Positions 1 to 6,188 of a DNA stretch of 16,228 nt are shown here, in pieces; within the stretch, counting starts at the first letter, position 1, and each line of letters starts with the position of its first letter. Made by a program: the position numbers and the translations under genes. The notes beneath the pieces were generated by a model. It had not been told where the DNA came from and searched no databases. It was given only the letters and a program-made list of their open reading frames with translations. Location of the stretch: NCBI GenBank assembly GCA_035567015.1, contig DATMPQ010000355.1, forward strand, positions 1-16,228, read 5' to 3'. The DNA comes from AV133 sp035567015 (GTDB lineage Bacteria > Verrucomicrobiota > Verrucomicrobiia > Chthoniobacterales > UBA10450).

Positions 1-599
1 GGTGGAACGATACCGTTCATACGCAGATACTCGATCATCTGCCCGTAGTGATCGAAGCAATGAGCTGCGGCAAACGTTGCCAGGAAGAGGCGCGTGGTCG
101 GCCTGCCACTACCCGAGGTAATCGGTTGGACGAGGTTCGAGCTGTTCAAGGTCGCGACCGATTTGTGGCCGAATGCGAAGGAATCTTTCAAAAACTTAAT
201 GATTTCGGCTTTGGCTTTCATGTTGTCCGGGCCTTTGCCGTCGTTGACCGCGTCCGGTGGTTTCTCGCCCGTAATCGGCGACCAAATGAGATAGTTGGAC
301 GCGGCGATGTGCTTCAGTTGCTCGCCAAACGTGCGCACACCTTTGTAGTCGCTGCCGGGGAGGTTCAGTTTCTCCGGAGAAAAATCGAACTTGTCCTCCG
401 GCATGGCCTCGGCCACTTCGACGACTTCCTTCTCAACAAGACTAATCTCGCGATCGATCGCCGACGCGATGGTGGGTGGAGTTGACGGTGACGCCGACGC
501 GCCGGCCGCAGGAGAGCTTTTGGCTGCCTGCGTATAAGCTGAAGCCGCAGCGAGGGACAATGCTGCTGTTAGCAGTAGAGAAGTTTGGATGTGTTTCAT
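1..599 (-). CDS. Secreted DinB-like (YfiT/DinB four-helix) protein, 3' end missing
   Basis: The frame opens at ATG 599-597 and runs without a stop to the left edge (199 codons visible). Residues 1-25 form a signal peptide (MKHIQTSLLLTAALSLAAAS, then AYTQA), followed by an Ala/Ser/Pro linker to about residue 42. The rest matches the DinB/DUF664 helical-bundle superfamily: a first helix with a conserved position near EVAEAMPEDKFDFSPE, then H97 in EQLKHIAASNYLIW, and H180 and H184 in AHCFDHYGQMIEY. These give the three-histidine metal site usual for the fold. DinB-like proteins with such a site include metal-dependent thiol transferases, but many exported members have no known substrate, and the reaction cannot be named here. 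No strong Shine-Dalgarno sequence precedes the start. The gene is transcribed away from the 81-bp repeats at 672-948. Superfamily fairly sure; function unknown. Confidence 0.8.
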   Translation of the reverse strand, partial: MKHIQTSLLLTAALSLAAASAYTQAAKSSPAAGASASPSTPPTIASAIDREISLVEKEVVEVAEAMPEDKFDFSPEKLNLPGSDYKGVRTFGEQLKHIAASNYLIWSPITGEKPPDAVNDGKGPDNMKAKAEIIKFLKDSFAFGHKSVATLNSSNLVQPITSGSGRPTTRLFLATFAAAHCFDHYGQMIEYLRMNGIVP

Positions 600-671
600 A
601 GGATTGGGTTCTTCGGGCTAGAGCATGAAAGAACTTGTTCGCGTGATTAGCAAGAAGAGAGATGAATCCGA

Positions 672-948
672 TTGAGACTCATTCGCTACCCCACGCTCAC
701 TCGCTCCTACCCTCGTCACTTTACCTTCTATGCCTGCCGCGCCGTAGCGCGTTGGCGTAGGCGGGTCGCTCCTCCCACTCGCTCCATTGAAACTCGCTCG
801 TTGCCCGCACTCGCTCGCTGCTTCCCTCGCAGCTTTACCTTCTATCTCGCTCATCCCATTCGCTCCATTGAAACTCGCTCGTTGCCCACACTCACTCGCT
901 CCTACCCTCGTCACTTTACCTTCTATGTCGCTCATCCCAAAAGCTCCA
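672..948 (-). repeat. 81-bp interspersed repeat, locus 1 (three tandem units)
   Basis: Three head-to-tail units occupy 672-786, 787-867 and 868-948, with exact 81-nt spacing for the last two. Each unit reads, on the plus strand, TTGAAACTCGCTCG, then a CACTCACTCGCT-type stretch, then CTTTACCTTCTATG, then TCGCTCATCCCATTCGCTCC. The first unit carries one extra base and a 33-nt module inserted at 733-765 between CTTCTATG and TCGCTC. The array is followed by ATTCGCC, as at locus 4. One minus-strand frame stays open through the units, but the units differ mostly at amino-acid-changing positions and locus 4 breaks the frame, so I treat it as non-coding. It fills most of the 600-1098 gap, where I see no gene. 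Confidence 0.9.
733..765 (-). repeat. 33-bp imperfect palindromic module inside the 81-bp repeat
   Basis: On the minus strand it begins CCCGCCTACGCCAACGCGC and ends GGCGCGGCAGG, so the ends GCCTAC and GCGGCAGGC are imperfectly inverted. The same 33-nt module sits at the same point of the repeat at 2680-2712, and a shorter relative stands alone at 12357-12386. Removing it leaves a normal 81-bp unit apart from one extra base. Confidence 0.8.
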
Positions 949-966
949 TTCGCCAGGGGGAAATTT

Positions 967-993
967 GGGTCAGATCTAAAAAGATCACACCCG
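967..993. repeat. REP-like palindrome, GGGTCAGATCT type
   Basis: GGGTCAGATCT is followed after four A residues by AGATCACACCC, its near-perfect inverted partner (9 of 11 positions). It shares the core GGGTCAGA(T/G)CT with the sites at 2401, 3807 and 11332. Such cores resemble the REP sequences tied to Y1 (RAYT) transposases, but no such transposase gene is in this window. It lies between the 81-bp array and the end of the propeller gene. Confidence 0.5.
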
Positions 994-1098
994 TTCCGAC
1001 TCCTGCACTAGACTCGACAGGTGGGAGCGCCGATGGCCGGGTTCGGCACCGGAAGGCAGCCAGTCCCGAACGCAGTCTGAGCGCGTGGTGAGGGCGTG

Positions 1099-2358
1099 CT
1101 ACTGGTTCGCCAACCCGAGCGAGTCGATGTTGCCGTTCACCGTGGTCGCGTAGATGCGCCCGCCGGCGACCGCGACCGGCGTCTCGTTCGCCCCGCCCAG
1201 GACGAGCGTCGCGAGCGGCTCGCATCCGTCGGTGCACGTAGTCGGGTACGCAAGCACGTCGCCATGCGTATAGATGAAATCGAGCGCGCCGACATAGACG
1301 ACGCCGTTGGCGATCGTCGGCGTGAAGAGGGTGAGCCCCGACGGCGCCGACGTCCACAGCGGGCTGCACACTGCCTCCCCGCAGCCCGCGACGGCGAAGG
1401 CGACGAGCTCCCCGAGCCCCGAGGTCACATAGGCGACTCCGCTTGCGACGGCGATCGCATACGGCCTGGCCGTGACGGTACCCCTCCACTCAATGATGCC
1501 GCTGGCCGCATCGATCGCGTACACCGTGCCCTGATAGTCGGCCACCAACACAGAACCACCGGCGACCGTCGGTGCCGCTGTCGGCGAGAACTGCGTACTG
1601 GCGACCCAGAGAGGTGCGCACGGCGTGCTACAACTCCCTGGGAATGCGTACACGCCCCGGTCGCCCGAGACGAACACCCGATCGTCCGACACCGCCGGCG
1701 CGAAGTTCAGGGGATCGACGACGTTCCGCGGGTTGACCTGGGCCGACCAGAGCTGGGCGCCGGTCGTCGCGTCGAAGGCGTACACGCGACCGTCGTATCC
1801 ACCGATATAGATGCTCCCATTGGCGAGGGTGGGCGGCGAGTTCGTTCCCAGCCTGCCGACCGGCACCGCCCAGGTGGGTGTGCAGGTCCCAACGCAGCTC
1901 GTCGGGAACGCATACAGGTTGCCGTCGAGCGAGGCGGTGTAGACGTGCCCATTCCAGACCGCCGGATCCGAGAACGTGCTGATCCCGGTGTAGATCCAGC
2001 GACTCGTGCCGGTCGCGGCGTCCAGCGCCGTGAAGGTCGTCTGTGCCTGCGAAGCAACGTAGAGCACGCCGTCCGAGAGGGCGGGGCCGCTGAGCGGGGC
2101 GATCCCTGTACCGTCGCCGGTCATGAACTGCCACTGGAGCGAGAGCCCCGCAACATTCGACCGGTTCAGGATGTACTCGAACGGATCGAACATGGTGTGG
2201 TGGGCGTCGAAGCCGTACTGTGGCCACTGGGGCGTCAGCCCCGCGTGTGCCGGGACGGGCGCGAGCATCGTGAGCCACGCGACGAAGGCCTCAGCGCAGA
2301 GTTTTCGTCCACCGAGGTGCAAGCAACGAGTCTCCCGCAGCAGGGGCACCGCTGTCAA
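1099..2358 (-). CDS. Secreted PQQ-like eight-bladed beta-propeller protein
   Basis: About 419 residues. A signal peptide ends at VPAHA-GL (cleavage after residue 39). Eight propeller blades follow, each opening with a hydrophobic-D/N-G-x-(V/I)-Y strand such as SDGVLYVAS, NGHVYTAS, NGSIYIGG, NGVVYVG or GGRIYATT. Blades 1, 3 and 5 carry the classic turn DA(A/T)(T/S)G before a Trp. Blades 2, 4, 6 and 7 instead carry a short Cys pair (CVGTC, CSTPC, CGEAVC, CTDGC), probably a disulfide loop that suits an exported protein. I see no quinoprotein dehydrogenase catalytic residues, so a binding or scaffold role is likelier than alcohol oxidation. The first possible start is TTG 2358; a TTG at 2322 with GGGAG about 9 nt upstream gives a more usual 27-residue leader. 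The gene is clearly richer in G+C than its neighbours (44 of 60 bases in 1381-1440), which suggests transfer. Confidence 0.85.
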   Translation of the reverse strand: MTAVPLLRETRCLHLGGRKLCAEAFVAWLTMLAPVPAHAGLTPQWPQYGFDAHHTMFDPFEYILNRSNVAGLSLQWQFMTGDGTGIAPLSGPALSDGVLYVASQAQTTFTALDAATGTSRWIYTGISTFSDPAVWNGHVYTASLDGNLYAFPTSCVGTCTPTWAVPVGRLGTNSPPTLANGSIYIGGYDGRVYAFDATTGAQLWSAQVNPRNVVDPLNFAPAVSDDRVFVSGDRGVYAFPGSCSTPCAPLWVASTQFSPTAAPTVAGGSVLVADYQGTVYAIDAASGIIEWRGTVTARPYAIAVASGVAYVTSGLGELVAFAVAGCGEAVCSPLWTSAPSGLTLFTPTIANGVVYVGALDFIYTHGDVLAYPTTCTDGCEPLATLVLGGANETPVAVAGGRIYATTVNGNIDSLGLANQ

Positions 2359-2658
2359 TCGGGGGAACAGAGGATTAAAGTTGCCAAACCCTCAGAAAAG
2401 GGGGTCAGAGCTTACTATCGACACTCGCGCCTCTCGGCCGCGGAGCCGTTAAAAGCGTTATATCGTCAATCGACCGAATTGAAATCGGCGAATAGCAAAC
2501 CTCGACATCTTGACTCCTCGCTTCCCAGCTCGTCGGCCTCTCGGCACTGACCGTCTCATTCTCCGCTCCCAGTGGATTCAGGTCTGGTTGAAGGATGAAT
2601 CGCTCGAAGACAGCGCTTTTTTAAGAAAACTGAAATTGGGAAACGCTGAAAAGCTGAA
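2359..2658. other. Intergenic stretch without a recognisable gene
   Basis: It holds a REP-like site at 2401-2424, then loose octamer-like text (GTTAAAAGCGTTATATCGTC near 2449), then a unique stretch to 2600. Just before the 81-bp unit, 2622-2658 resembles the leader before locus 3 (GAAAACTGAAA, then AAAGCTGAATGG), so the repeat family has a conserved 5' flank of roughly 35 nt. A weak plus-strand frame crosses 2510-2794, but it ends inside repeat sequence and matches no family I know. Confidence 0.5.
2401..2424 (+). repeat. REP-like site, GGGGTCAGAGCT type
   Basis: Reads GGGGTCAGAGCTTACTATCG followed by ACAC. It matches 3807-3830 (GGGGTCAGAGCTAACAATCG, then ACAG) at 22 of 24 positions and matches 11332-11357 with a 2-nt insertion. 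It lies upstream of the propeller gene start and is not part of the 81-bp repeat. Confidence 0.6.
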
Positions 2659-2772
2659 TGGAGCGAATAGGAGGAGCGACCCGCCTACGCCAACGCGCTA
2701 CGGCGCGGTAGGCATAGAAGGTAAAGTGACGAGAGTAGGAGCGACTAAGCGTGGGCAGCAAAGGAGTTTCAA
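2659..2772 (+). repeat. 81-bp interspersed repeat, locus 2 (single unit with 33-bp module)
   Basis: One unit in the plus orientation, TGGAGCGAATAGGAGGAGCG, then the module at 2680-2712, then CATAGAAGGTAAAGTGACGA and the usual tail ending GGAGTTTCAA. Total length is 114 nt, which is 81 plus 33. It lies 53 nt upstream of the gene at 2826 and points the same way. Confidence 0.88.
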
Positions 2773-2825
2773 ATCAAAAACCTATCCGATATAGCGGAGT
2801 TCGTGCGACTGGTGCAGGTTGAGCG

Positions 2826-3374
2826 ATGTCGATGCCAATTCAGAGCCTTCACATTGGGATGCACGTGCGGCACCCGCAATACGGCGTCGGTGAGGTGAAA
2901 ACACTCACCGAGCTCACTGCTGATATTTCCTTCGATGATGTGCGGCGGACGATCGCTCCCGAGTCAGCCGAGCTCACCCCGGCGGAGCCGACCGCAGCGG
3001 TGTCCGAGCTGCAGGTGCCGCTGAGCAATTTCATCCGCGAAACTGCGCACGTTATCGTGGAGGCGCTCGGGCTGGAAAAAGATGACACGATTGTGCAAGG
3101 CATCGCGAACCGGTGGCAAAGGGGCACCCTCGTGCTGCGCCCGGCTGATGCGTCGGTGCAGGCGAAGGAAGTGCCGCTGGAGACGTTCTTTCACAAGATC
3201 GTGATGATGCGCAACAACCTGCGGGTCCTCGAGCAGAAGGTGAACGCGAGTGATAAACTCACTGACGCAGATAAGGTTGACCTGCAGCAATACATCACGC
3301 GCTGCTATGGCTCGCTGACCACGTTCAATGTCCTATTCAAGAACAAAGAGGATCAATTTTCTTCCGGGTCCTAA
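2826..3374 (+). CDS. Hypothetical protein with CarD/Tudor-like N-terminal segment
   Basis: 182 residues, not assigned to a named family. Residues 9-40 (HIGMHVRHPQYGVGEVKTL, then ADISFDD) follow the G-x-x-V-x-H-P-x-Y-G-x-G-x-V pattern of small SH3/Tudor-like barrels seen in CarD/TRCF and at the C-terminus of UvrD-type helicases, which bind RNA polymerase or other proteins. An acidic, Pro/Ala-rich linker follows to about residue 60. The rest (residues 65-178) is mostly helical and rich in charged residues (FFHKIVMMRNNLRVLEQKVN), with no catalytic motif I can name. No signal peptide or membrane segment, so probably cytoplasmic. ATG 2826 is the first start after an in-frame stop; ATG 2832 is a possible alternative. 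The gene is single and is bracketed by 81-bp repeats in its own orientation. A link to transcription is inference from the N-terminus only. Confidence 0.75.
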   Translation: MSMPIQSLHIGMHVRHPQYGVGEVKTLTELTADISFDDVRRTIAPESAELTPAEPTAAVSELQVPLSNFIRETAHVIVEALGLEKDDTIVQGIANRWQRGTLVLRPADASVQAKEVPLETFFHKIVMMRNNLRVLEQKVNASDKLTDADKVDLQQYITRCYGSLTTFNVLFKNKEDQFSSGS

Positions 3375-3380
3375 CCAGTG

Positions 3381-3398
3381 GCGGGACTACAGCGCGAC
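3381..3398 (+). repeat. Left copy of an 18-nt direct repeat
   Basis: GCGGGACTACAGCGCGAC matches GCGGGACTACGGCGCGAC at 3670-3687 with one difference. The two copies bracket the 81-bp repeats of locus 3. The right copy is fused to a perfect palindrome, whereas this copy lacks the CCCGCA half. Confidence 0.6.
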
Positions 3399-3480
3399 CA
3401 GCCTTCGTTAATCAACGGCCCGGCCAATAAGAAGTCTCGAAGAAAGCGTGTTCTGAAAACTGAAAAACGGAAAAGCTGAA

Positions 3481-3642
3481 TGGAGCTGATGGGATCAGCG
3501 ACATAGAAGGTAAAGCGACAAGGGTAGGAGCGAGTGAGTGTGGGCAACGAGCGAGTTTCAATGGAGCAAATGGGATGAGCGACATAGAAGGTAAAGCTGC
3601 GAGGGCAGCAGCGAGGGAGCGTGGGCAGCGACGGAGTTTCAA
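3481..3642 (+). repeat. 81-bp interspersed repeat, locus 3 (two tandem units)
   Basis: Two units, 3481-3561 and 3562-3642, in exact 81-nt tandem and in the plus orientation. Both hold CGACATAGAAGGTAAAG and end GAGTTTCAA. No inserted module is present, so these are the standard form. They are preceded by the leader GAAAACTGAAAAACGGAAAA shared with locus 2. They lie 106 nt after the stop of the gene at 2826-3374. Confidence 0.9.
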
Positions 3643-3658
3643 ACTCTGATCCTCCTTC

Positions 3659-3676
3659 GTCCCGCAGCTGCGGGAC
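3659..3676. repeat. Perfect 18-bp palindrome GTCCCGCAGCTGCGGGAC
   Basis: The sequence is its own reverse complement over 18 bp and is followed by TACGGCGCGAC. Near copies in the same CTTCGTCCCGCAGC context occur at 15453-15470 and 15532-15550, so this is a second small interspersed family. Its right half is the same as the direct repeat at 3381. Confidence 0.7.
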
Positions 3677-3806
3677 TACGGCGCGACAAGAAAAGCCGAA
3701 ACCAGAAGAAGACGACATCATCGCCGCCGAAATCGTCGCTGACGTTCCTGCGAAAGTCCGGAGGAATATGCGTTATCGCTCAATCGCGACTCTGATCAGG
3801 GGAAGA

Positions 3807-3830
3807 GGGGTCAGAGCTAACAATCGACAG
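3807..3830 (+). repeat. REP-like site, GGGGTCAGAGCT type
   Basis: GGGGTCAGAGCTAACAATCG then ACAG; close match to 2401-2424. It is followed by GGGCTAAAGCC, a small inverted repeat that also has a counterpart (TGGCTGAAAGCCC) after the 11332 site, so the element probably extends about 20 nt further. Confidence 0.6.
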
Positions 3831-4025
3831 TCGCATGGGCTAAAGCCTTTTGGCTATCAGTTAATTGTTAATAGTTGTTGGGACGACGCCATGGCCGAGT
3901 CCGTCATTCGAAGGATCAGAGGGCGGCGACGTTCGTATTTTCTCGCAATTCAGTAGCGTTGTCGGTTAGTCTGGCCGCATGCTTCGCGAAATCGCGCCGA
4001 ACGAAGGACCGATGGAGTCCGCAGT

Positions 4026-5366
4026 ATGCTGATGCCAAGCGTATTGATCATTGAGGATGATGAGGATGGCCGCCGGGCCATTGCCAGGTTGTTCGCGCGG
4101 GCAGATTGGAAAGTTTTTGAGGCCGCCGATGGCGATTCCGGAGTGGAACTTGCTCTCCGGAACCGGCCGGAAGTTATTTTATGCGACTTGCTGATGCCGA
4201 AATCGAATGGCTTTCAAGTTTGTCGTACCATCCGGCAACAGCTTCAGCCGACCAAGATCATCGTGGTGTCGGGACGGGATTATGCGGTTGATCGCGCCAG
4301 TGCGCTGGAAGCCGGGGCGGACGAATTTCTGCTGAAGCCGATTACATGGGAAGTCCTGCGGGAGTCAATCGATCGACTTCTAACGCAGACTCCGCAGCGA
4401 CCACGAGCGACGACTTCCGCCGACGAACTCGGTTCGGTACTGCCGCGGATAAAGTTGTGGGGCGTGCGCGGCTCGCTCCCGGTGCCGGGGCCGGCGACGA
4501 GCCGGTATGGAGGCAATACCAGTTGCGTAGAAGTGCGGGCAGACGGCGAAATTATCGTACTCGACGCAGGCACCGGGATTCGTGGTCTCGGTCTGGCGCT
4601 GGAAAAGGAGCTGGGACCGGGGACGATCAAGCTGACTCTTCTCATTACACACACGCACTGGGATCACATCCAGGGTCTGCCGTTCTTTCCCCCTGCCTAC
4701 AACAGCAAAAACCTGATCCGGATACTAGGTTATGAAGGAGCGCGTGCTGGTCTGGGCACGATTCTGGCCGGCCAGATGGAGACGCCGTTTTTTCCGGTGA
4801 GCTTGCATGAATTGCAGAGTCATCTCGCGATCGAAGAACTTAAGGACATGGAGTTTCACATCGGCAAGGTGAAAGTGGAGGCCAAGTTTGCGAATCATCC
4901 GGGCATCTGCGTCGCCTTCCGGCTCTTTACCAGCGCTGGATCGATCGCATACATGCCAGACAACGAACCGTACGAGCATCTCAAACTGCAGCTCGCGGCG
5001 CAGGATGGAATCGATGGGACCGAAGCGCGAAATTTTGCCGCCGGGGAGCGAGCCAAGATGGTGGAGTTCTTGCGGGATTGCGAAGTGGCAATTCTGGACG
5101 CGCAATATACCGATGAGGAATATAAGGGACACATCGGGTGGGGGCACAGTTCACTGAGCAGCGCGGTCGGGCTTGCGCTCGACGCAGATGTGAAAAGGGT
5201 TTTCCTTTTCCATCACGATCCCAGTCATGACGATGATATGATCGATCGAATGGTGGAGCAGGCGCGGGACCTAGTTAGGAAAAGCGGAAAGGCAATGGTG
5301 ATTGAAGGGGCACGGGAAGGCGCTGAGATCGTGCTGGAGTTACCAGCGCAGCGGCAGCTGCGCTGA
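4026..5366 (+). CDS. Receiver domain fused to metallo-beta-lactamase-fold hydrolase
   Basis: 446 residues in two domains. Residues 5-120 are a CheY-like receiver with acidic pocket D11/D12, phospho-acceptor D54 (LCDLLMPKSNGF), S82 and K104 (LLKPI). After a short linker, residues 142-440 form a metallo-beta-lactamase fold of the RNase Z/PhnP-like group: WGVRGS and YGGNTSC at the front, the metal motif THTHWDH (H209, H211, D213, H214), H291 in NHPG, D312 in YMPDNEP, H369/H374 in HIGWGHSS and H396/H397 near the end. All ligands for a two-metal site seem present, so phosphodiester or related hydrolysis is likely, presumably controlled by phosphorylation of D54. The substrate is unknown. GGAG lies 9 nt before ATG 4026. 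The gene is convergent with a second receiver 40 nt downstream. No histidine kinase is present. Confidence 0.88.
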   Translation: MLMPSVLIIEDDEDGRRAIARLFARADWKVFEAADGDSGVELALRNRPEVILCDLLMPKSNGFQVCRTIRQQLQPTKIIVVSGRDYAVDRASALEAGADEFLLKPITWEVLRESIDRLLTQTPQRPRATTSADELGSVLPRIKLWGVRGSLPVPGPATSRYGGNTSCVEVRADGEIIVLDAGTGIRGLGLALEKELGPGTIKLTLLITHTHWDHIQGLPFFPPAYNSKNLIRILGYEGARAGLGTILAGQMETPFFPVSLHELQSHLAIEELKDMEFHIGKVKVEAKFANHPGICVAFRLFTSAGSIAYMPDNEPYEHLKLQLAAQDGIDGTEARNFAAGERAKMVEFLRDCEVAILDAQYTDEEYKGHIGWGHSSLSSAVGLALDADVKRVFLFHHDPSHDDDMIDRMVEQARDLVRKSGKAMVIEGAREGAEIVLELPAQRQLR

Positions 5367-5406
5367 GTCAATGGTGGCCGGGAGAGAATGGGGCCGTGTC
5401 TTCCCG

Positions 5407-5784
5407 TTAGGAGACCTTCGATAGAGTGTCGATGACTTCGCGAAGCTCTTGCACGTCGAAGGGTTTCGTTAGCATCGTGTCCACCTTGAGCTCCGCGTAG
5501 GCCCGCCGGTTTTCGTCGGTCAGGTGGGCGGATAAAACAAGAATCTTGCCGCCAAAATTCACCCCGCGCAGCCGCCGGACTAACTCGATCCCCGACACTT
5601 TCGGCATCTTATGGTCGATAATAACAACATCAAAAGGCTGGGGATGATCGGTTACTCTGGCAAGTGCCTCGTCGGCGTTAAAGGCGAGCGTAAGCTGTCG
5701 AGCAGGATGACTGAGCGCGAACGCCAGGGCGTGAGCCACGCCAAACTCATCGTCAACGGTAAGAATGTTCAAGGACCTTCGCAC
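5407..5784 (-). CDS. Stand-alone response regulator receiver protein
   Basis: 125 residues comprising only a receiver domain: ILTVDDE with D11/D12, phospho-acceptor D57 in VVIIDHKMPKVSGIEL, S85 in LVLSAH and K107 in LTKPF. No output domain follows, so it probably acts by protein contact or as a phosphate shuttle, like CheY or Spo0F. GTG 5784 is the only start upstream of the domain; TGA lies five codons before it. The gene is tail to tail with the receiver-hydrolase fusion, and an array of 8-bp repeats begins 70 nt upstream of its start. Partner kinase not in the window. Domain certain, role unknown. Confidence 0.88.
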   Translation of the reverse strand: MRRSLNILTVDDEFGVAHALAFALSHPARQLTLAFNADEALARVTDHPQPFDVVIIDHKMPKVSGIELVRRLRGVNFGGKILVLSAHLTDENRRAYAELKVDTMLTKPFDVQELREVIDTLSKVS

Positions 5785-5853
5785 AGGCGCTGCATCTCAG
5801 CGAGCATGACACGTACCTCGCCTACGAACACATTTGATATTGCGCTTCGCGCT

Positions 5854-5946
5854 CGTTGAACCGTTAAATCATTAAATCGTTGAATCGTTGAAGCGTTGAG
5901 CGCTGAACCGTTAAAACGTTACATCGTGAATCGTGAATCGCTGAAG
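5854..5946 (+). repeat. Degenerate 8-bp tandem array (CGTTGAAN), about 12 units
   Basis: Successive units read CGTTGAAC, CGTTAAAT, CATTAAAT, CGTTGAAT, CGTTGAAG, CGTTGAG, CGCTGAAC, CGTTAAAA, CGTTACAT, CGTGAAT, CGTGAAT and CGCTGAAG, so most are 8 nt and a few have lost a base. The array lies 70 nt upstream of the start of the minus-strand receiver gene. The same octamer occurs upstream of the genes starting at 8405 and 15346. The gap 5785-6188 holds this array and the inverted repeat at 6001-6114, and no gene. Confidence 0.85.
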
Positions 5947-6000
5947 CGTGCTGGCCGCACGGGTGCGGGTGCCGCCATTGTCAGAATTTCAACCCCGAAT

Positions 6001-6114
6001 AGACACCAATGAACACCAATTCAAAGCGGTCTTACAAAAGGAAGCAAAGGGAACAAAGGTCTTCGTTCCCTTCTGTTGAAAAGTCTTCGTGTGAATTCGC
6101 GTTCATTCGTGGTT
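6001..6114. repeat. Nested long inverted repeat, possible terminator of the Asp-box gene
   Basis: The outer arms 6001-6022 (ACACCAATGAACACCAATTC core) and 6093-6114 (GAATTCGCGTTCATTCGTGG core) pair at 17 of 22 positions. Inside, AAGGGAAC (6047-6054) and GTTCCCTT (6065-6072) form a perfect 8-bp stem with a 10-nt loop. On the minus strand the inner stem is followed by TTTGCTTCCTTTTG, so it could end transcription of the gene whose stop is at 6189. No continuous U run is present, so termination is only a possibility. Confidence 0.5.
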
Positions 6115-6188
6115 AAAGCTGTGGCGGGAGGCGTCCCGTCAGCATCTGGTCACGCCCAACTCAAGACGCAGTGTGGTTACCCTCCTCC

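Larger units (their letters stand above)
3643..4025. other. Intergenic stretch with palindromes and a possible gene remnant
   Basis: It holds the palindrome at 3659-3676 and a REP-like site at 3807-3830. Between them (about 3690-3800) a plus-strand frame reads KPKPEEDDIIAAEIVADVPA and then KVRRNMRYRSIATLI before entering the REP-like site. This is coding-like in composition, but it has no start, no ribosome-binding site and no family I recognise, so it may be a remnant. From 3831 to 4011 I see no gene. Confidence 0.35.

Noticed and set aside
48..485. 145-codon plus-strand frame at the left edge
   Set aside because: Antisense to the DinB-like gene, which has a signal peptide and the conserved histidines.
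618..935. Minus-strand frame encoding 27-residue repeats
   Set aside because: It is the 81-bp repeat read through; locus 4 and the extra base in the first unit break the frame, and no start signal is present.
672..948. Possible CRISPR array
   Set aside because: The units are 81 bp and contiguous without unique spacers, and no cas genes are present.
1099..2358. Annotation as a PQQ-dependent alcohol dehydrogenase
   Set aside because: Only propeller repeats are visible, the length is short for such enzymes, and no catalytic or cytochrome c motif is seen.
1096..2550. A 484-codon plus-strand open frame, longer than the minus-strand propeller gene
   Set aside because: It is antisense to the propeller gene in G+C-rich DNA, is Arg/Asp-rich with no domain, and its end runs into the REP-like site. 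The minus frame has a signal peptide and eight propeller blades.
3621..3956. 111-codon plus-strand frame
   Set aside because: It starts in an 81-bp unit, crosses the palindrome and a REP-like site, and has no start signal. Only its middle part looks coding-like, and that is noted as a possible remnant.
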